DNA of 64,000 nt from Cupriavidus necator N-1 (GTDB taxonomy: Bacteria > Pseudomonadota > Gammaproteobacteria > Burkholderiales > Burkholderiaceae). The stretch spans positions 360,141 to 424,140 of the forward strand of contig NC_015724.1 in the NCBI RefSeq assembly GCF_000219215.1, written 5' to 3'. Position 1 is the stretch's first letter, and every line of letters begins with the position of its first letter. The notes beneath the pieces were generated by a model. It did not search any database. It was not told the DNA's origin and saw only the letters and a program-made list of their open reading frames with translations. Both the position numbers and the translations under genes were made by a program. Shown piece after piece: positions 25,207-33,522 of this stretch.

Positions 25207-25512
25207 TCAGGCTGCGCGACGGGCGGCGTCCTGACGTTTCAACGGTACAACCACAGGCGACTTCGCATACGTAGGCACTTGCGGTGCTTTCGATTGCTCA
25301 GGTTCTGCAACAGCAGCTTGCGGCTTGGGCATTACCACATCTCGGGGCGTCGGCACAGTGTGTCCACGACCGATGAGCTTGTGATAGCACCACGACCCCG
25401 CAACGATCACGAGGAAGAATGCGCAAAGAGCCGATTGTGATGCCACGTAAATCGCCATCAGCGTGAAGAACAGGCGGACAGGCGAACGCAACAGATTGGC
25501 CAAGGATTCCAT
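25207..25512 (-). CDS. Small inner-membrane protein, 101 residues
   Basis: Two hydrophobic segments (VRLFFTLMAIYVASQSALCA and FFLVIVAGSWCYH) in the first 50 residues, then a basic, Pro-rich cytoplasmic tail (PKPQAAVAEPEQSKAPQVP). It is the first gene of the leftward operon that starts at the bidirectional operator at 25.8-25.9 kb. No family is recognised. It could anchor a DNA-processing complex at the membrane; that is speculation. Confidence 0.7.
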   Translation of the reverse strand: MESLANLLRSPVRLFFTLMAIYVASQSALCAFFLVIVAGSWCYHKLIGRGHTVPTPRDVVMPKPQAAVAEPEQSKAPQVPTYAKSPVVVPLKRQDAARRAA

Positions 25513-25721
25513 GGTTTTCTCTCTTGAAAACAGTAAATGGGATTTCCCGACAAACAGGTCGGGCGATTATTCGATGCTCATGAGAGCAAGGAATCCTTGA
25601 AGCGGCAACGCGCTTGCCGGATGCCTGGGCATCGAGCAAAAGCGCTACGCAAGGGGATTCGCGATGGAAGCGAAATACGGGAGACGAAGCGAGCCGGGAG
25701 GGCCTGGCACTGCTTGTCGAT

Positions 25722-25747
25722 GTCGATGCGTCGGGGACGCGAGAAGT
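25722..25747. repeat. 26-bp exact repeat, copy 2
   Basis: Identical with 19237-19262, same orientation, 6.5 kb apart. It lies 210 bp upstream of the 101-residue gene and 82 bp from operator A. The dyad core is GCGTC-GGG-GACGC. Confidence 0.75.
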
Positions 25748-25828
25748 GGGCCCATAGTAGCCGGAAACCCAATGGCCAGCAAGGGCTTGCAGGGGAAGGA
25801 CATGCGTTGTGGCGACCCGCCTCACCCC

Positions 25829-25908
25829 GAGCACGTGAGTCCACCCTATTTGCGATAAGGCATCCTAAAAGCACCCTCTTATCACTAATAGGGTGGACTC
25901 ATGTGCTC
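25829..25908. promoter_or_regulatory. Bidirectional operator A: two 31-bp inverted arms
   Basis: The left arm 25829-25859 and the right arm 25878-25908 are inverted copies (about 27 of 31 identical) with an 18-bp spacer. The shared arm core is ATGAGTCCACCCTATT followed by n-n-n-GATAAG. The same structure occurs at 45513-45591. It lies between the leftward primase/SSB operon and the rightward operon for the coiled-coil and FlhD-FlhC-like proteins. A regulator-binding site for both operons is inferred. Confidence 0.8.
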
Positions 25909-26253
25909 GCCCCCCCGCGGCTGCGGCGCCAATGTTGTTCACCTTCAAGGCATTCAATACTGGGGCCTGCGACAGACTGCCACACCCCACTAAAGTTGTA
26001 TAGGTGTTAACCCTAGACACGTGGAGCCGATAAAAGAGCGGTGAAATCTGCCTCGTTTCACCCCTTGACTTCGAAAAGGATACGAAATACGTGAGCTTTC
26101 GTCGGTAATTTGAATGGAAAGTGGCGCTAATCTCTTGCCACTCCCATCCCCTGCCAGCCGCACCGCTATGCGTTGCCTTGACATCGCCAGCTATCCGCTC
26201 GGCGGAGGGTCTCGCTCACTCAATTTTGGCCCGCCTTCTTCGCTAATAAAAAC
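25909..26253. other. 345-bp leader before the coiled-coil gene
   Basis: Non-coding. It holds a GTGAAA-9 nt-TTTCAC dyad (26041-26061), a TTGACT hexamer at 26065 without a good -10 at the 15- or 17-bp spacing, and a diverged copy of the outer-arm element of the 45-kb control region (26072-26103, minus orientation). Confidence 0.5.
26072..26103 (-). promoter_or_regulatory. Diverged third copy of the outer-arm element
   Basis: On the minus strand it reads GAAAGCTCACG and then TATCCTTTTCG, matching the 45642-45671 arm (GAAAGCTCACG...TATCTTTCG) with small gaps. The orientation relative to operator A is opposite to that seen at 45 kb, so its role as promoter or operator is unclear. Confidence 0.4.
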
Positions 26254-27423
26254 ATGGACAAAAACAGCAAATTTGAACTGACTGAACCGCCCCGCCAGCC
26301 GTCCATTCTGGACCTGGCACGCGAGCAACTGGCGCCGCATTTTGACCAAACTGCCATCGCGCGGATCGTTCAGGCTGGCGAAGAGATCGCCATTGCGCGT
26401 GAGCGCATCTTCTCCGAGCACGTCATCATCGGCTCGCGGCTCACGCAGATTCAGCAAATCATGTGCACGTCGCTCACCGCCCACCGCTCAGACCCGGCCC
26501 AGGCGGCAAATGAAGCGCGCATGCTGCTCTATCGCTTCGCGGATCACTCGCTCAAGATCCCCAAGTGGTCGGCCAAGCGCTACGTGCAAATCTACGAGCG
26601 CTTCATGCACCACAATGACGCACTGACGTTCCTGAACGTCGGCGAGCTGAACATTCTCAAGCGGCATGACATAACGGCGGATGAAGTTGCGCTTGTTGTC
26701 AAGGCCAAGAAGGCAAACGAGACGTTCAGCCGGAACGAGATCCTGCCCTTCATTGATCGTTACCGCGCGTTGGCCGCAGAGATGGAGACCCTCGAAACCC
26801 AGCTTGCCGGCACCGAGGAAGAGCTGTCGGCCAGCATGGCGCAGCAGGATCAGAACCAGTTCGAACTGAAGTATTTGAAGGAGCAGATCGCCGTCGCCGG
26901 AAGGAGCACCGAAGCCCAGCAAGCGGCACTGATCGAGGCGCAGACCGCCCTTGCCTCACAGAGCGCGAACGTGGACGCCCTACAGACGGCAGTCGAGATG
27001 GTGAACCGCGAGAAGGCCGACCTGCAACGCCAGATCTCGGAAATGAAGATCCGCGTCGAGGTCAAGGAGGTGCCAGTAGTCCCGGAGCGCTATGCGTCCG
27101 TGACACAAGCCATCGAGGATGCCCAGGCCAGGCTGCAACAAGTAACCAGAGAGCTTCAAGAGTCCGAGGCCCAGCTTGCCAATAGACGCGGGGCCGTCGC
27201 CGCCAATGAATTGCCTGCTCCGGCATCCACCACTCCGCCAGCCGAACGCCACATCGGCCTGCGCCTGGATGGCCTCATCGCGGACTTCGACGCACTGCGC
27301 GACAAGTTTCAATCGTGCCGGCAAGCTCGCGAACTGCGCGACCATCGCAACACAATCTCGACGCTGGCCGCTTCGGTGGCTACCTTCCACCAAGAATTGC
27401 TCACAGCAGCTAAGACGGCTTGA
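26254..27423 (+). CDS. Long coiled-coil plasmid protein, 389 residues
   Basis: A ~160-residue globular N-terminal part (LDLAREQLAPHFDQTAIARI, SDPAQAANEARMLLYRFADH, YVQIYERFMHHNDALTFLNV) is followed by a coiled coil from about 165 to 315 (ALAAEMETLETQLAGTEEEL, VEMVNREKADLQRQISEMKI, RLQQVTRELQESEAQLANRR) and a short C-terminal helical part. KfrA-like plasmid proteins have a DNA-binding head and long coiled coil, but the KfrA head is not recognisable here. It is 10 bp upstream of the FlhD-FlhC-like gene and surely cotranscribed. It may be a structural or co-regulatory partner of that activator. Confidence 0.8.
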   Translation: MDKNSKFELTEPPRQPSILDLAREQLAPHFDQTAIARIVQAGEEIAIARERIFSEHVIIGSRLTQIQQIMCTSLTAHRSDPAQAANEARMLLYRFADHSLKIPKWSAKRYVQIYERFMHHNDALTFLNVGELNILKRHDITADEVALVVKAKKANETFSRNEILPFIDRYRALAAEMETLETQLAGTEEELSASMAQQDQNQFELKYLKEQIAVAGRSTEAQQAALIEAQTALASQSANVDALQTAVEMVNREKADLQRQISEMKIRVEVKEVPVVPERYASVTQAIEDAQARLQQVTRELQESEAQLANRRGAVAANELPAPASTTPPAERHIGLRLDGLIADFDALRDKFQSCRQARELRDHRNTISTLAASVATFHQELLTAAKTA

Positions 27424-27433
27424 GAGACATAGC

Positions 27434-28615
27434 ATGACACGACGCCACACCAAGAAGTTCCACGAGCAGTTTCTCCATCCCGCGTGGGTGCAGGATCGCA
27501 CTTTGTCGGCGAACCTTCGTCTCTCCACGGCGATGGTCAATACCCTCGCAGTCAAGCCAATGTTCGAGATGATATTTGGCGCAAAGAAGGACGATGTTCA
27601 GGCCTTGCGTGACAGCGTAGAGCAGTCTTCAACTGTTCTTGGCTCGCCGTTTCTCGCCTTCGCGCCTACGTTGGAAACTCCGGCAGATTGGGCTTGCTTT
27701 ACCGAAGGCTCCACCTCCACGTTGACCTTTGATAGGCTGGCGAGGATGACCCCGGAGCTGACGCCGGTGGACAAAATGCTGTTGGAACACTACAACCGGC
27801 TCTACATTGGCGCCCTGTACGACGTACTGAATATGTCTGTACTGGCCTCACCGCTCCTCGGCATCTCCAACGAATTGGCCGATTACCTGCGCACGGTACC
27901 GCAGCACCGCGTTGAACTCGCGATCTCATCACGGGCAATTCCGTTGTTCAAGTGGCGCTTCGCCAATCCAGTGTTTTGGGCCGAAGCAAGCGGTGGTCGC
28001 ATGTCCAGTGAGCTCATGGCGCACTACCTGATGGTGCAGTCTCCGGTTAAAGCTGACAAGCTTCCACACTCCGGTGCATGGGGCGGTCTAAGGATCGCAC
28101 GTCCATTGCAGGAAGCCTATGCCGAGGCGTTCGTCTACTTCAAGTGCCGCGCCAAGGGCGTAGCATCGTTGTTCAACATGAACGTCACAACGGTACGCCA
28201 GATGTATCTGCGCATCCATGGTGAATCCTCTCCGTCCGGCCATTCGCCAACCTCTTGCGCCTGGTACCTGGATTCTGCAGGAAAGCGTTTGCAGTCGACC
28301 TTCCACCTTTGGCTGTTTCGCTCGGCCTTGTCGGCGGACGCCTCTATTCCCGAAGCGTTCATTGCAGCGGTCAATATCGCCAAGCACATGTTTGGCGACG
28401 AATCGAAGGTCCCAGCAGAGCGCGCATTTCATTTGTTGCGCTCGATGGCAACCGAGCATGAGCTGGACGTACGCACATGCCGAAGCTGCGGTACCGCATA
28501 CGTGACGGCAATTGGTGACCTGGCTCATTCTGTACTGTGTCCGTGCTGTAGCGGTACACTCTCGTCCCCCAACGTGGGGCGGGTCGGGCGGACTCGGCCG
28601 CGCAAGAAGCGCTGA
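27434..28615 (+). CDS. Fused FlhD-FlhC-like transcriptional regulator
   Basis: 393 residues from the ATG at 27434. Residues ~112-200 resemble FlhD: LLEHYNRLYIGALYDVLNMS, then LGISNELADYL (E. coli FlhD LGINEEMATTL), VELAISS (VKLAETN) and LFKWRF (CHFRF). Residues ~222-375 resemble FlhC: IHGESSPSG (LRGSPPPKG), AWYLDS (DWFMTW), LLRSMATEHELDVRTCRSCG (LVRFVESGLLQLSSCNCCG) and LCPCC. Zinc ligands would be C349, C352, C369 and C372. Residues ~25-95 may be a second, weaker FlhD-like unit. FlhD and FlhC normally form a D4C2 activator; relatives SetCD and AcaCD switch on transfer of SXT and IncC elements. A single-chain version is unusual. It lies downstream of operator A and may control both operator sites. 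Confidence 0.8.
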   Translation: MTRRHTKKFHEQFLHPAWVQDRTLSANLRLSTAMVNTLAVKPMFEMIFGAKKDDVQALRDSVEQSSTVLGSPFLAFAPTLETPADWACFTEGSTSTLTFDRLARMTPELTPVDKMLLEHYNRLYIGALYDVLNMSVLASPLLGISNELADYLRTVPQHRVELAISSRAIPLFKWRFANPVFWAEASGGRMSSELMAHYLMVQSPVKADKLPHSGAWGGLRIARPLQEAYAEAFVYFKCRAKGVASLFNMNVTTVRQMYLRIHGESSPSGHSPTSCAWYLDSAGKRLQSTFHLWLFRSALSADASIPEAFIAAVNIAKHMFGDESKVPAERAFHLLRSMATEHELDVRTCRSCGTAYVTAIGDLAHSVLCPCCSGTLSSPNVGRVGRTRPRKKR

Positions 28616-28774
28616 CACCCTGCACACCGGGCGTGCCTTGGCACGCCACAGCATTCAGAGTGAGGTCACTTGGACAACGGATTTTGGATTTTTCAAGGCC
28701 TGTGCATGCTCTTCACGGCCTATCTTGCTCACCGTCGCGGCAGGAATCCCTGAATTTGGGGCGCACTTGCATAC

Positions 28775-28999
28775 GTGCTGACTGTCCTCACGCCCTTTGT
28801 GCTCGTGTTTGTCGCCCGCCAGAAGCGCGTGTCATTGAAGGACTACTTGGCGAAGTACCCGCATTGCCGCACCAACCGCGGCATCGCCTGCGCCCACTGC
28901 AATTCAGGGAGCATTAGGATGTGGCGCAACAGCGGTCTGCTGTCCAATCGAGACCAGCATTTGTGCAACCACTGCGGCTCATATCTGTACGACAGCTAA
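28775..28999 (+). CDS. Small membrane protein with zinc ribbon, 74 residues
   Basis: One N-terminal hydrophobic helix (MLTVLTPFVLVFVA), then CRTNRGIACAHCNSGSIRMW and HLCNHCGSYLYDS: two CxxC pairs (CAHC, CNHC) ~23 residues apart make a zinc ribbon. It lies 160 bp after the FlhD-FlhC-like gene, same strand. The frame immediately upstream shows no clear gene. Function is unknown. Confidence 0.65.
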   Translation: MLTVLTPFVLVFVARQKRVSLKDYLAKYPHCRTNRGIACAHCNSGSIRMWRNSGLLSNRDQHLCNHCGSYLYDS

Positions 29000-29154
29000 C
29001 GCCACGCAGGTGCTTGCATTGCCAACGAGGTGCGGTGAGCGGGCTTGACACGCGGCTGGCTCAAGTTCCGTTTCGCGCAGCCGTTAATTCCGTCTGCCTT
29101 GATTGTCGCGTTCTCAGGTGGTCGAACGGCCGGCAATGCGCCCGCGATTCGCCC

Positions 29155-29181
29155 TTGACTTTGCGCGCAGCCCGTTAGGAT
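29155..29181 (+). promoter_or_regulatory. Promoter-like element, N15 class
   Basis: TTGACT, a 15-bp spacer and TAGGAT, 58 bp upstream of the lipoprotein ATG. It shares CTTGACTTTGCGC with the element at 11690. Confidence 0.55.
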
Positions 29182-29238
29182 GAAATTACTCGCTCCGATA
29201 TGAGCGCGCCAACCTAATCCTTTGAAGGAAACACAACA

Positions 29239-30069
29239 ATGAAAACAACTCTGAAGCTTGGTCTGTCCGCGATCTCTCTCGCCACCCTGCTCGCGCTTGC
29301 CGCCTGCGGTGGCGGCGGCGGTGGCGACGAAACGCCGGCTGGTGCCCCGGCCACGACGCCGCCCTCCGCTCCGACGCCAACGATCACTGTGCAAGGCTCA
29401 GCGCCGGCGGTGAGCGCCGATCCGCTAGCAGTGGTGTTCGTTCCCCAAACGGAAACGTCCACCCGGTCTGTCCTGCAATCGATCGCGTCCAACGCGTTCC
29501 CCGCGCAGTTCCAAAAGGCACCGAATGACGGCGCTTATACCCAACTCGGCATCGACGCGAGCAGCCTCATTACGCTCAATGGTGGCACCGTAGCTGACGT
29601 GGCCGGCAATGGGGATTTCGCCATCGGACGCTGGACGAACGGTTCGAACAGTATCGGAAGCATTTCCGCCAATCAAGGTGCTCACTACGTGGTCGGCAAG
29701 CCTCTGGCACTCGTCCGCACCCCAGGTCCTACCGCTAAGCTGACATGCACCTACCTGTCGGGCACAAGGCCTACATCTGTATCGGGAAACTTCACTCCGG
29801 GGAGTGTGAATAGCGCTACGGCTACGATCGACCTCAATGGCCCGGCGCTGGATTCGTTCATGATCGACGTCAATATCGGGGCAGACGCACATGCGGCATC
29901 GACAGCTACTGGTACGACAATCTCTGGAGTTCTGCAGGCCTCCGGCGTGCTTCATCACGTGCAGGTTATGGGCAATGATCCCAACAAGCCTTATCTGGCA
30001 ATCGGCTATGCAATGCCGACTCCCTCCAGCGGCGATGTCACCGGGGTCGTAGTAATGAAGTGTCAGTAA
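29239..30069 (+). CDS. Outer-membrane-type lipoprotein, 276 residues
   Basis: The signal peptide SAISLATLLALAACGGGGGG has a clear lipobox (LAAC) with acylation at Cys near residue 23. A low-complexity Pro/Thr/Ala linker follows, then a beta-rich domain with GDFAIGRWTNGSNSIGSISA and VSGNFTPGSVNSATATIDLN, a composition like transferrin-binding-protein-like beta-barrel lipoproteins. AAGGAAACACAACA precedes the ATG, and it has its own promoter-like element and a terminator downstream. Being next to the pilus/T4SS operon, it could act in surface exclusion, but this is only positional. Confidence 0.8.
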   Translation: MKTTLKLGLSAISLATLLALAACGGGGGGDETPAGAPATTPPSAPTPTITVQGSAPAVSADPLAVVFVPQTETSTRSVLQSIASNAFPAQFQKAPNDGAYTQLGIDASSLITLNGGTVADVAGNGDFAIGRWTNGSNSIGSISANQGAHYVVGKPLALVRTPGPTAKLTCTYLSGTRPTSVSGNFTPGSVNSATATIDLNGPALDSFMIDVNIGADAHAASTATGTTISGVLQASGVLHHVQVMGNDPNKPYLAIGYAMPTPSSGDVTGVVVMKCQ

Positions 30070-30140
30070 GATTGCTCTCTAGGAAGGAAAGGTCTCCAGC
30101 AATTTCTGAACATCGTTCTCTGGGGCGCTAAATGATGCAG

Positions 30141-30169
30141 TAGAAGGCCGGCTATGCCGGCCTTTCTAC
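30141..30169. terminator. Bidirectional terminator between the lipoprotein and pilV
   Basis: Inverted repeat AGAAGGCCGGC-tat-GCCGGCCTTTCT with short A/T ends, placed between the convergent lipoprotein gene and the end of the pilus operon. Confidence 0.8.
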
Positions 30170-30176
30170 ATCTGGC

Positions 30177-31454
30177 TCAGCCGCCCCCCGAACCGCAGGT
30201 CCCACCATTCGGCGCAAACAGGTCTTTCGTCGCGCCGTTCGCGAAGTAAAAACGATAGAGCGCTCCGGAGTTTCCATTTGCGTCGCAGCCGGTGACGAAA
30301 GCAAAGTCGACGAGACCCGCGCCACCCGACGAGTTTCGCCAAACGCCATTCTGGCAGGAAAGGATTTTGCCATTCGGGTCGCTACGAATGGCCCCTTGCG
30401 GGTCACCGCATCCCCAGCCTTCCCAGACCTGCTGCCCGCCGCCGGTGGAAGGCACAACGGCTCCGGCGGCATACAGATATCCACTGGACAACACCGATCC
30501 AGCACTTGTCACGTTTCCACCAGCGGAAATCTGACTTCCTGACGAAATCAATCCCGCTACGTAGGCAGAGCCGTTCGACTGCACGTAGTTTCCATACACG
30601 CCATTGGCTGATACGTTGGCGATCGCCCGAAGGTCGCCATTCGACTGCATGTAGTTGCCATAGACACCATTTCCGCTCACGTTTGAGCCTGCAGCCACAT
30701 CCCCTGCCGCCGACACCGAGCCATTCGACTGGAAGTTCCCCACCCGATTCATGCCCTGGTTGTTGGCATCCATGGGGCCGGTCAGGTTCAGCGAGCCGTC
30801 GCGTTTGTAGAACTGGTTCATGCTCTGTGCGAGCAACGAAGTATTGCCTACGCGCATCATCAGCACGCCCGGCTGGCTGCCGGCCAGTGGATTGGGCGCA
30901 GACCAGCTCGCCGCCATGCCGGTAATCACCGCCGGACTTTCCGCATAGGACATGCCCGCATCGACGCCGGCTGTGGCAATGACGCTCGCCAACTGGTCGA
31001 TGCGCACGCGACCGGCCGAGTCCCGGTATGCCGTGGTCGAATACATCGCCCCTGGAATCGTGCAATTGGTCAGACCCGTGCTGCAGTTGGTCGGCGTCAG
31101 ATCGACCCTGAAGGTCAGGCCTAGCGGACTTACGTCGCTGAAGCCAATCGGCAGCAGCTTCAGGTTGATCAGATCCTGGACGGTTGGGTGCAGCGGGTTG
31201 GCGACGGTCGCGGTCACACTGCCGGCCGCGATCGTCGTCGGCCCGCTCGGGCTGCCCGCAAGCACCGTCATGTTGTCAAACACGTAGGTGTTGACGGCGC
31301 TGGCGACGTTCGCCATGTACTGGCCGGTGCCCATCGCCAGCGCGTCATCGACCAGGTTGTTCGTGTTGTGGATCATCACCGCCATCCCGGCGGCGGCAAT
31401 GGTGAGCTGGAACGCGGCTTCCGTGAGGAACAAGGTAACCTCCGTATATGGCAA
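30177..31454 (-). CDS. pilV: Type IVb pilus tip adhesin, PilV-like
   Basis: About 425 residues, the last gene of the pilus operon. The N-terminal hydrophobic segment (AAFQLTIAAAGMAVMIHNTN) and the following SIN-like helix resemble R64 PilV minor pilins. There are two tandem Asn/Gly-rich units, GNGVYGNYMQSNGD and ANGVYGNYVQSNGS (residues ~260-298), and a C-terminal domain with WEGWGCGDPQGAIRSDPNGK and CQNGVWRNSSGG, like shufflon-type tips. No ATG is available: starts are TTG at 31454 or TTG at 31433, the latter with GGAGGT 4 bp upstream. An in-frame SGW a few codons before 31454 could be a prepilin cleavage site, with a stop further upstream. No shufflon repeats or rci were found. Confidence 0.82.
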   Translation of the reverse strand: MPYTEVTLFLTEAAFQLTIAAAGMAVMIHNTNNLVDDALAMGTGQYMANVASAVNTYVFDNMTVLAGSPSGPTTIAAGSVTATVANPLHPTVQDLINLKLLPIGFSDVSPLGLTFRVDLTPTNCSTGLTNCTIPGAMYSTTAYRDSAGRVRIDQLASVIATAGVDAGMSYAESPAVITGMAASWSAPNPLAGSQPGVLMMRVGNTSLLAQSMNQFYKRDGSLNLTGPMDANNQGMNRVGNFQSNGSVSAAGDVAAGSNVSGNGVYGNYMQSNGDLRAIANVSANGVYGNYVQSNGSAYVAGLISSGSQISAGGNVTSAGSVLSSGYLYAAGAVVPSTGGGQQVWEGWGCGDPQGAIRSDPNGKILSCQNGVWRNSSGGAGLVDFAFVTGCDANGNSGALYRFYFANGATKDLFAPNGGTCGSGGG

Positions 31455-31592
31455 CGCCCAGCCAGAGGCCGGGCGCGGGTTTTACTGGAACTTTGCCTTA
31501 AATCAGGCCGGTACCGACCACCGAAAGCTCAGCAGTTTGCTATCTCTTTTGCTGGAAGCGGGCTCGTTGAGGAGATCGGCATCCAGCCTCAC

Positions 31593-32231
31593 TCAAGCGA
31601 TGAAGAGGTCAATCGTGTTGCTGCCGCCCGAGCAGGCCACCTTGCTCGGATCGACCGAGCCGCCGACGGCCTTAATGGTCGTGCCGTTCACGAGGATCTT
31701 GCCGGCGCTGCCTTGGTACGACGCCACAATCGAGATGCAGGCGGCGTCAGGCTGCTGCGGGATCGTCCATTGCAGCGAGTCGTTAGCACTCAACAGCTGG
31801 GCCGGCGCGACGGTCAGCGCGCCGCCGCCCGGCTGCAGGATCACGGTGGTTCCACTTTCGGTCATCGTGGTCAGATCCTTGAACACACCGTTATTGATGA
31901 GCGCCCCGATGCTCACCTTGTTGTACTGGCCGCGATAGCTTGTCTTCACCTTACCGACCACGCCGTTTAGCTCCGTTGTCAGCTGCTGCACTTGCGAGTC
32001 GGTCTGGTTGCGGGAGAACAGCACCAGAATCGCCACCAGCGCGATACCGGCCAGCAGCAGGTAGAAGCCGTATTCATCCAGCACGCCGCCGCCCCACTGC
32101 TTGCGTGTGCGGCGGTTGCGCTGGCCAGCCGGCGCGGTCTTGGGATTCATCAGCGCTGGCTGGCCAGTGGTCGCCGGCGCAACGTGCAGGGCGGCTTGAT
32201 CGGCGGTCAGGGTCTTGGTTGCGTCGGTCAT
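31593..32231 (-). CDS. pilS: Type IVb major pilin, PilS-like
   Basis: 212 residues. A long hydrophilic leader (~48 residues, typical of type IVb prepilins with Arg-rich QRNRRTRKQWGGG) ends at GGG, followed by VLDEYGFYLLLAGIALVAIL, the transmembrane N-terminal helix with a Glu at position 4 of the mature chain. The C-terminal globular part has a Cys pair (DAACISI and VACSGGS) for the D-loop. It lies between pilR and pilV in the order seen in R64/TcpA-like operons. Processing needs a prepilin peptidase, which this operon lacks. Confidence 0.88.
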   Translation of the reverse strand: MTDATKTLTADQAALHVAPATTGQPALMNPKTAPAGQRNRRTRKQWGGGVLDEYGFYLLLAGIALVAILVLFSRNQTDSQVQQLTTELNGVVGKVKTSYRGQYNKVSIGALINNGVFKDLTTMTESGTTVILQPGGGALTVAPAQLLSANDSLQWTIPQQPDAACISIVASYQGSAGKILVNGTTIKAVGGSVDPSKVACSGGSNTIDLFIA

Positions 32232-32295
32232 TGCAGGTTCTCCAGATGGTATCGGGGTAATAAGGGGGGGTTGTCAGGGTTAGGTGGAACCAACG

Positions 32296-33522
32296 TCAGG
32301 GTTGCGTAGACGGCGCAGGCTGCACAGGCCGTTTGCCAGCCATGCCGGCCAGTTGCGTGCGCACCTTCATTTCCTGCGCCATAAACGCAGGCATGAAGGC
32401 CAAGCCGGTGATCAGGATGATGAGCACGATCGTCGCGCGGCGATTGAACTGGGCGGCGCGCTGCAGCATCAGCTTGGGAGTCGTCACCAGCAGGTCATCG
32501 GCCACCGTGTGCAGCATCTTCGAGAGGTCACTCTCATACTCGGCAATGTCCTGAATCCGGTAACTCGTGTCGCGGTCAAAGAGTCCCGTGTCGAACACCT
32601 TGCCGCCCTCGTTGGGGTTGTATTCGAGGTTGAGCTCCATGCGCTCGATGTGGTGCGACAGGTACGGATAGGCGTTGGCACGCATCAACGTGAGGCCGTC
32701 CGCCAGGCTGCGCAGATCACCACCGAAGCGCTTCGTGACGGCCGACAGCCCCGCCAGGAACTGGGCGCTTTGGAAGCGGCGGAAAAAGTCGAACACCAGC
32801 ACTTTCCGATCCAGCCAAGCGCGGTGAGGGCCGACGTAGCTCTTGAGGGCGCGCAGCACCCACACGCAGGCGACGACTTCGAGGAGGACCACGAGCCAGC
32901 CCCAGTGCCGCAGGAAGGTCGTGGTGTTGTGGAAGGTCTTGCCGATCGGTCCGTACTGGCTCACGTCCAGCATGGTGCGGAACGAATCATCGACCTTGGG
33001 GCCAACGAGGAAGGCCATGGCTGCAAGATAGGCGTGCAGGATGACCAATGTCATCAAAACGCCAGCGAGAGTCAGGGCAATACCAGCCCGCGCCTCTCCC
33101 AACGCCGTCAGGTTGCGCGCCAGCGTCTCAAGTCCTTCCCGAATGTCCCCACCGTCCTCGGCAACGGCCAGGATCGGGATATCCTCGTCGGGGACGGTGC
33201 CCCGGAAGATTTCCGTCACGCGCGAGCGCTGCATCTGGCCGTCGATGCCCTCGGAGCGCGAAAGCCAGTGCGCGGCCAGAATTCCCAATGGCTCGCCAGC
33301 GCGGCGTGCCGCGTCCTTGGCGAAATGGTTCGCGATCGGCTCGCCAGGCATGTGCTGGATGCGCTTGGCGAGGTCGTAGTAATACGTGGCCCGCATGCTG
33401 CGGAACCGGTACTTGGCCCAAAAGAGCTTGTCGGCAAACACGCGGTCGCCGGCGCGCAGGGCAGGCGTGCCCACCTTGCGCGAGAACACGCCAGCGAAGC
33501 GTTTGATCAGGTTCTGCATCAT
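32296..33522 (-). CDS. pilR: Inner-membrane pilus assembly protein, PilR (T2SSF family)
   Basis: 408 residues with three hydrophobic clusters: ALGEARAGIALTLAGVLMTL, HWGWLVVLLEVVACVWVLRA and a C-terminal RATIVLIILITGLAFMPAFM. These are arranged as the two T2SSF repeats of GspF/PilC/PilR platform proteins. Its start overlaps the pilQ stop by 4 bp, so the platform and its ATPase are coupled, as usual. It should anchor the assembly ATPase in the inner membrane. Confidence 0.9.
   Translation of the reverse strand: MMQNLIKRFAGVFSRKVGTPALRAGDRVFADKLFWAKYRFRSMRATYYYDLAKRIQHMPGEPIANHFAKDAARRAGEPLGILAAHWLSRSEGIDGQMQRSRVTEIFRGTVPDEDIPILAVAEDGGDIREGLETLARNLTALGEARAGIALTLAGVLMTLVILHAYLAAMAFLVGPKVDDSFRTMLDVSQYGPIGKTFHNTTTFLRHWGWLVVLLEVVACVWVLRALKSYVGPHRAWLDRKVLVFDFFRRFQSAQFLAGLSAVTKRFGGDLRSLADGLTLMRANAYPYLSHHIERMELNLEYNPNEGGKVFDTGLFDRDTSYRIQDIAEYESDLSKMLHTVADDLLVTTPKLMLQRAAQFNRRATIVLIILITGLAFMPAFMAQEMKVRTQLAGMAGKRPVQPAPSTQP

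Noticed and set aside
25829..25908. Rho-independent terminator reading of operator A
   Set aside because: The arms are 31 bp with an 18-bp spacer, lie between divergent operons, and recur at 45.5 kb; there is no T-tract.
30177..31454. Shufflon at the pilV 3' end
   Set aside because: No inverted site-specific repeats, no alternative 3' cassettes and no adjacent rci recombinase; a single PilV end is present.
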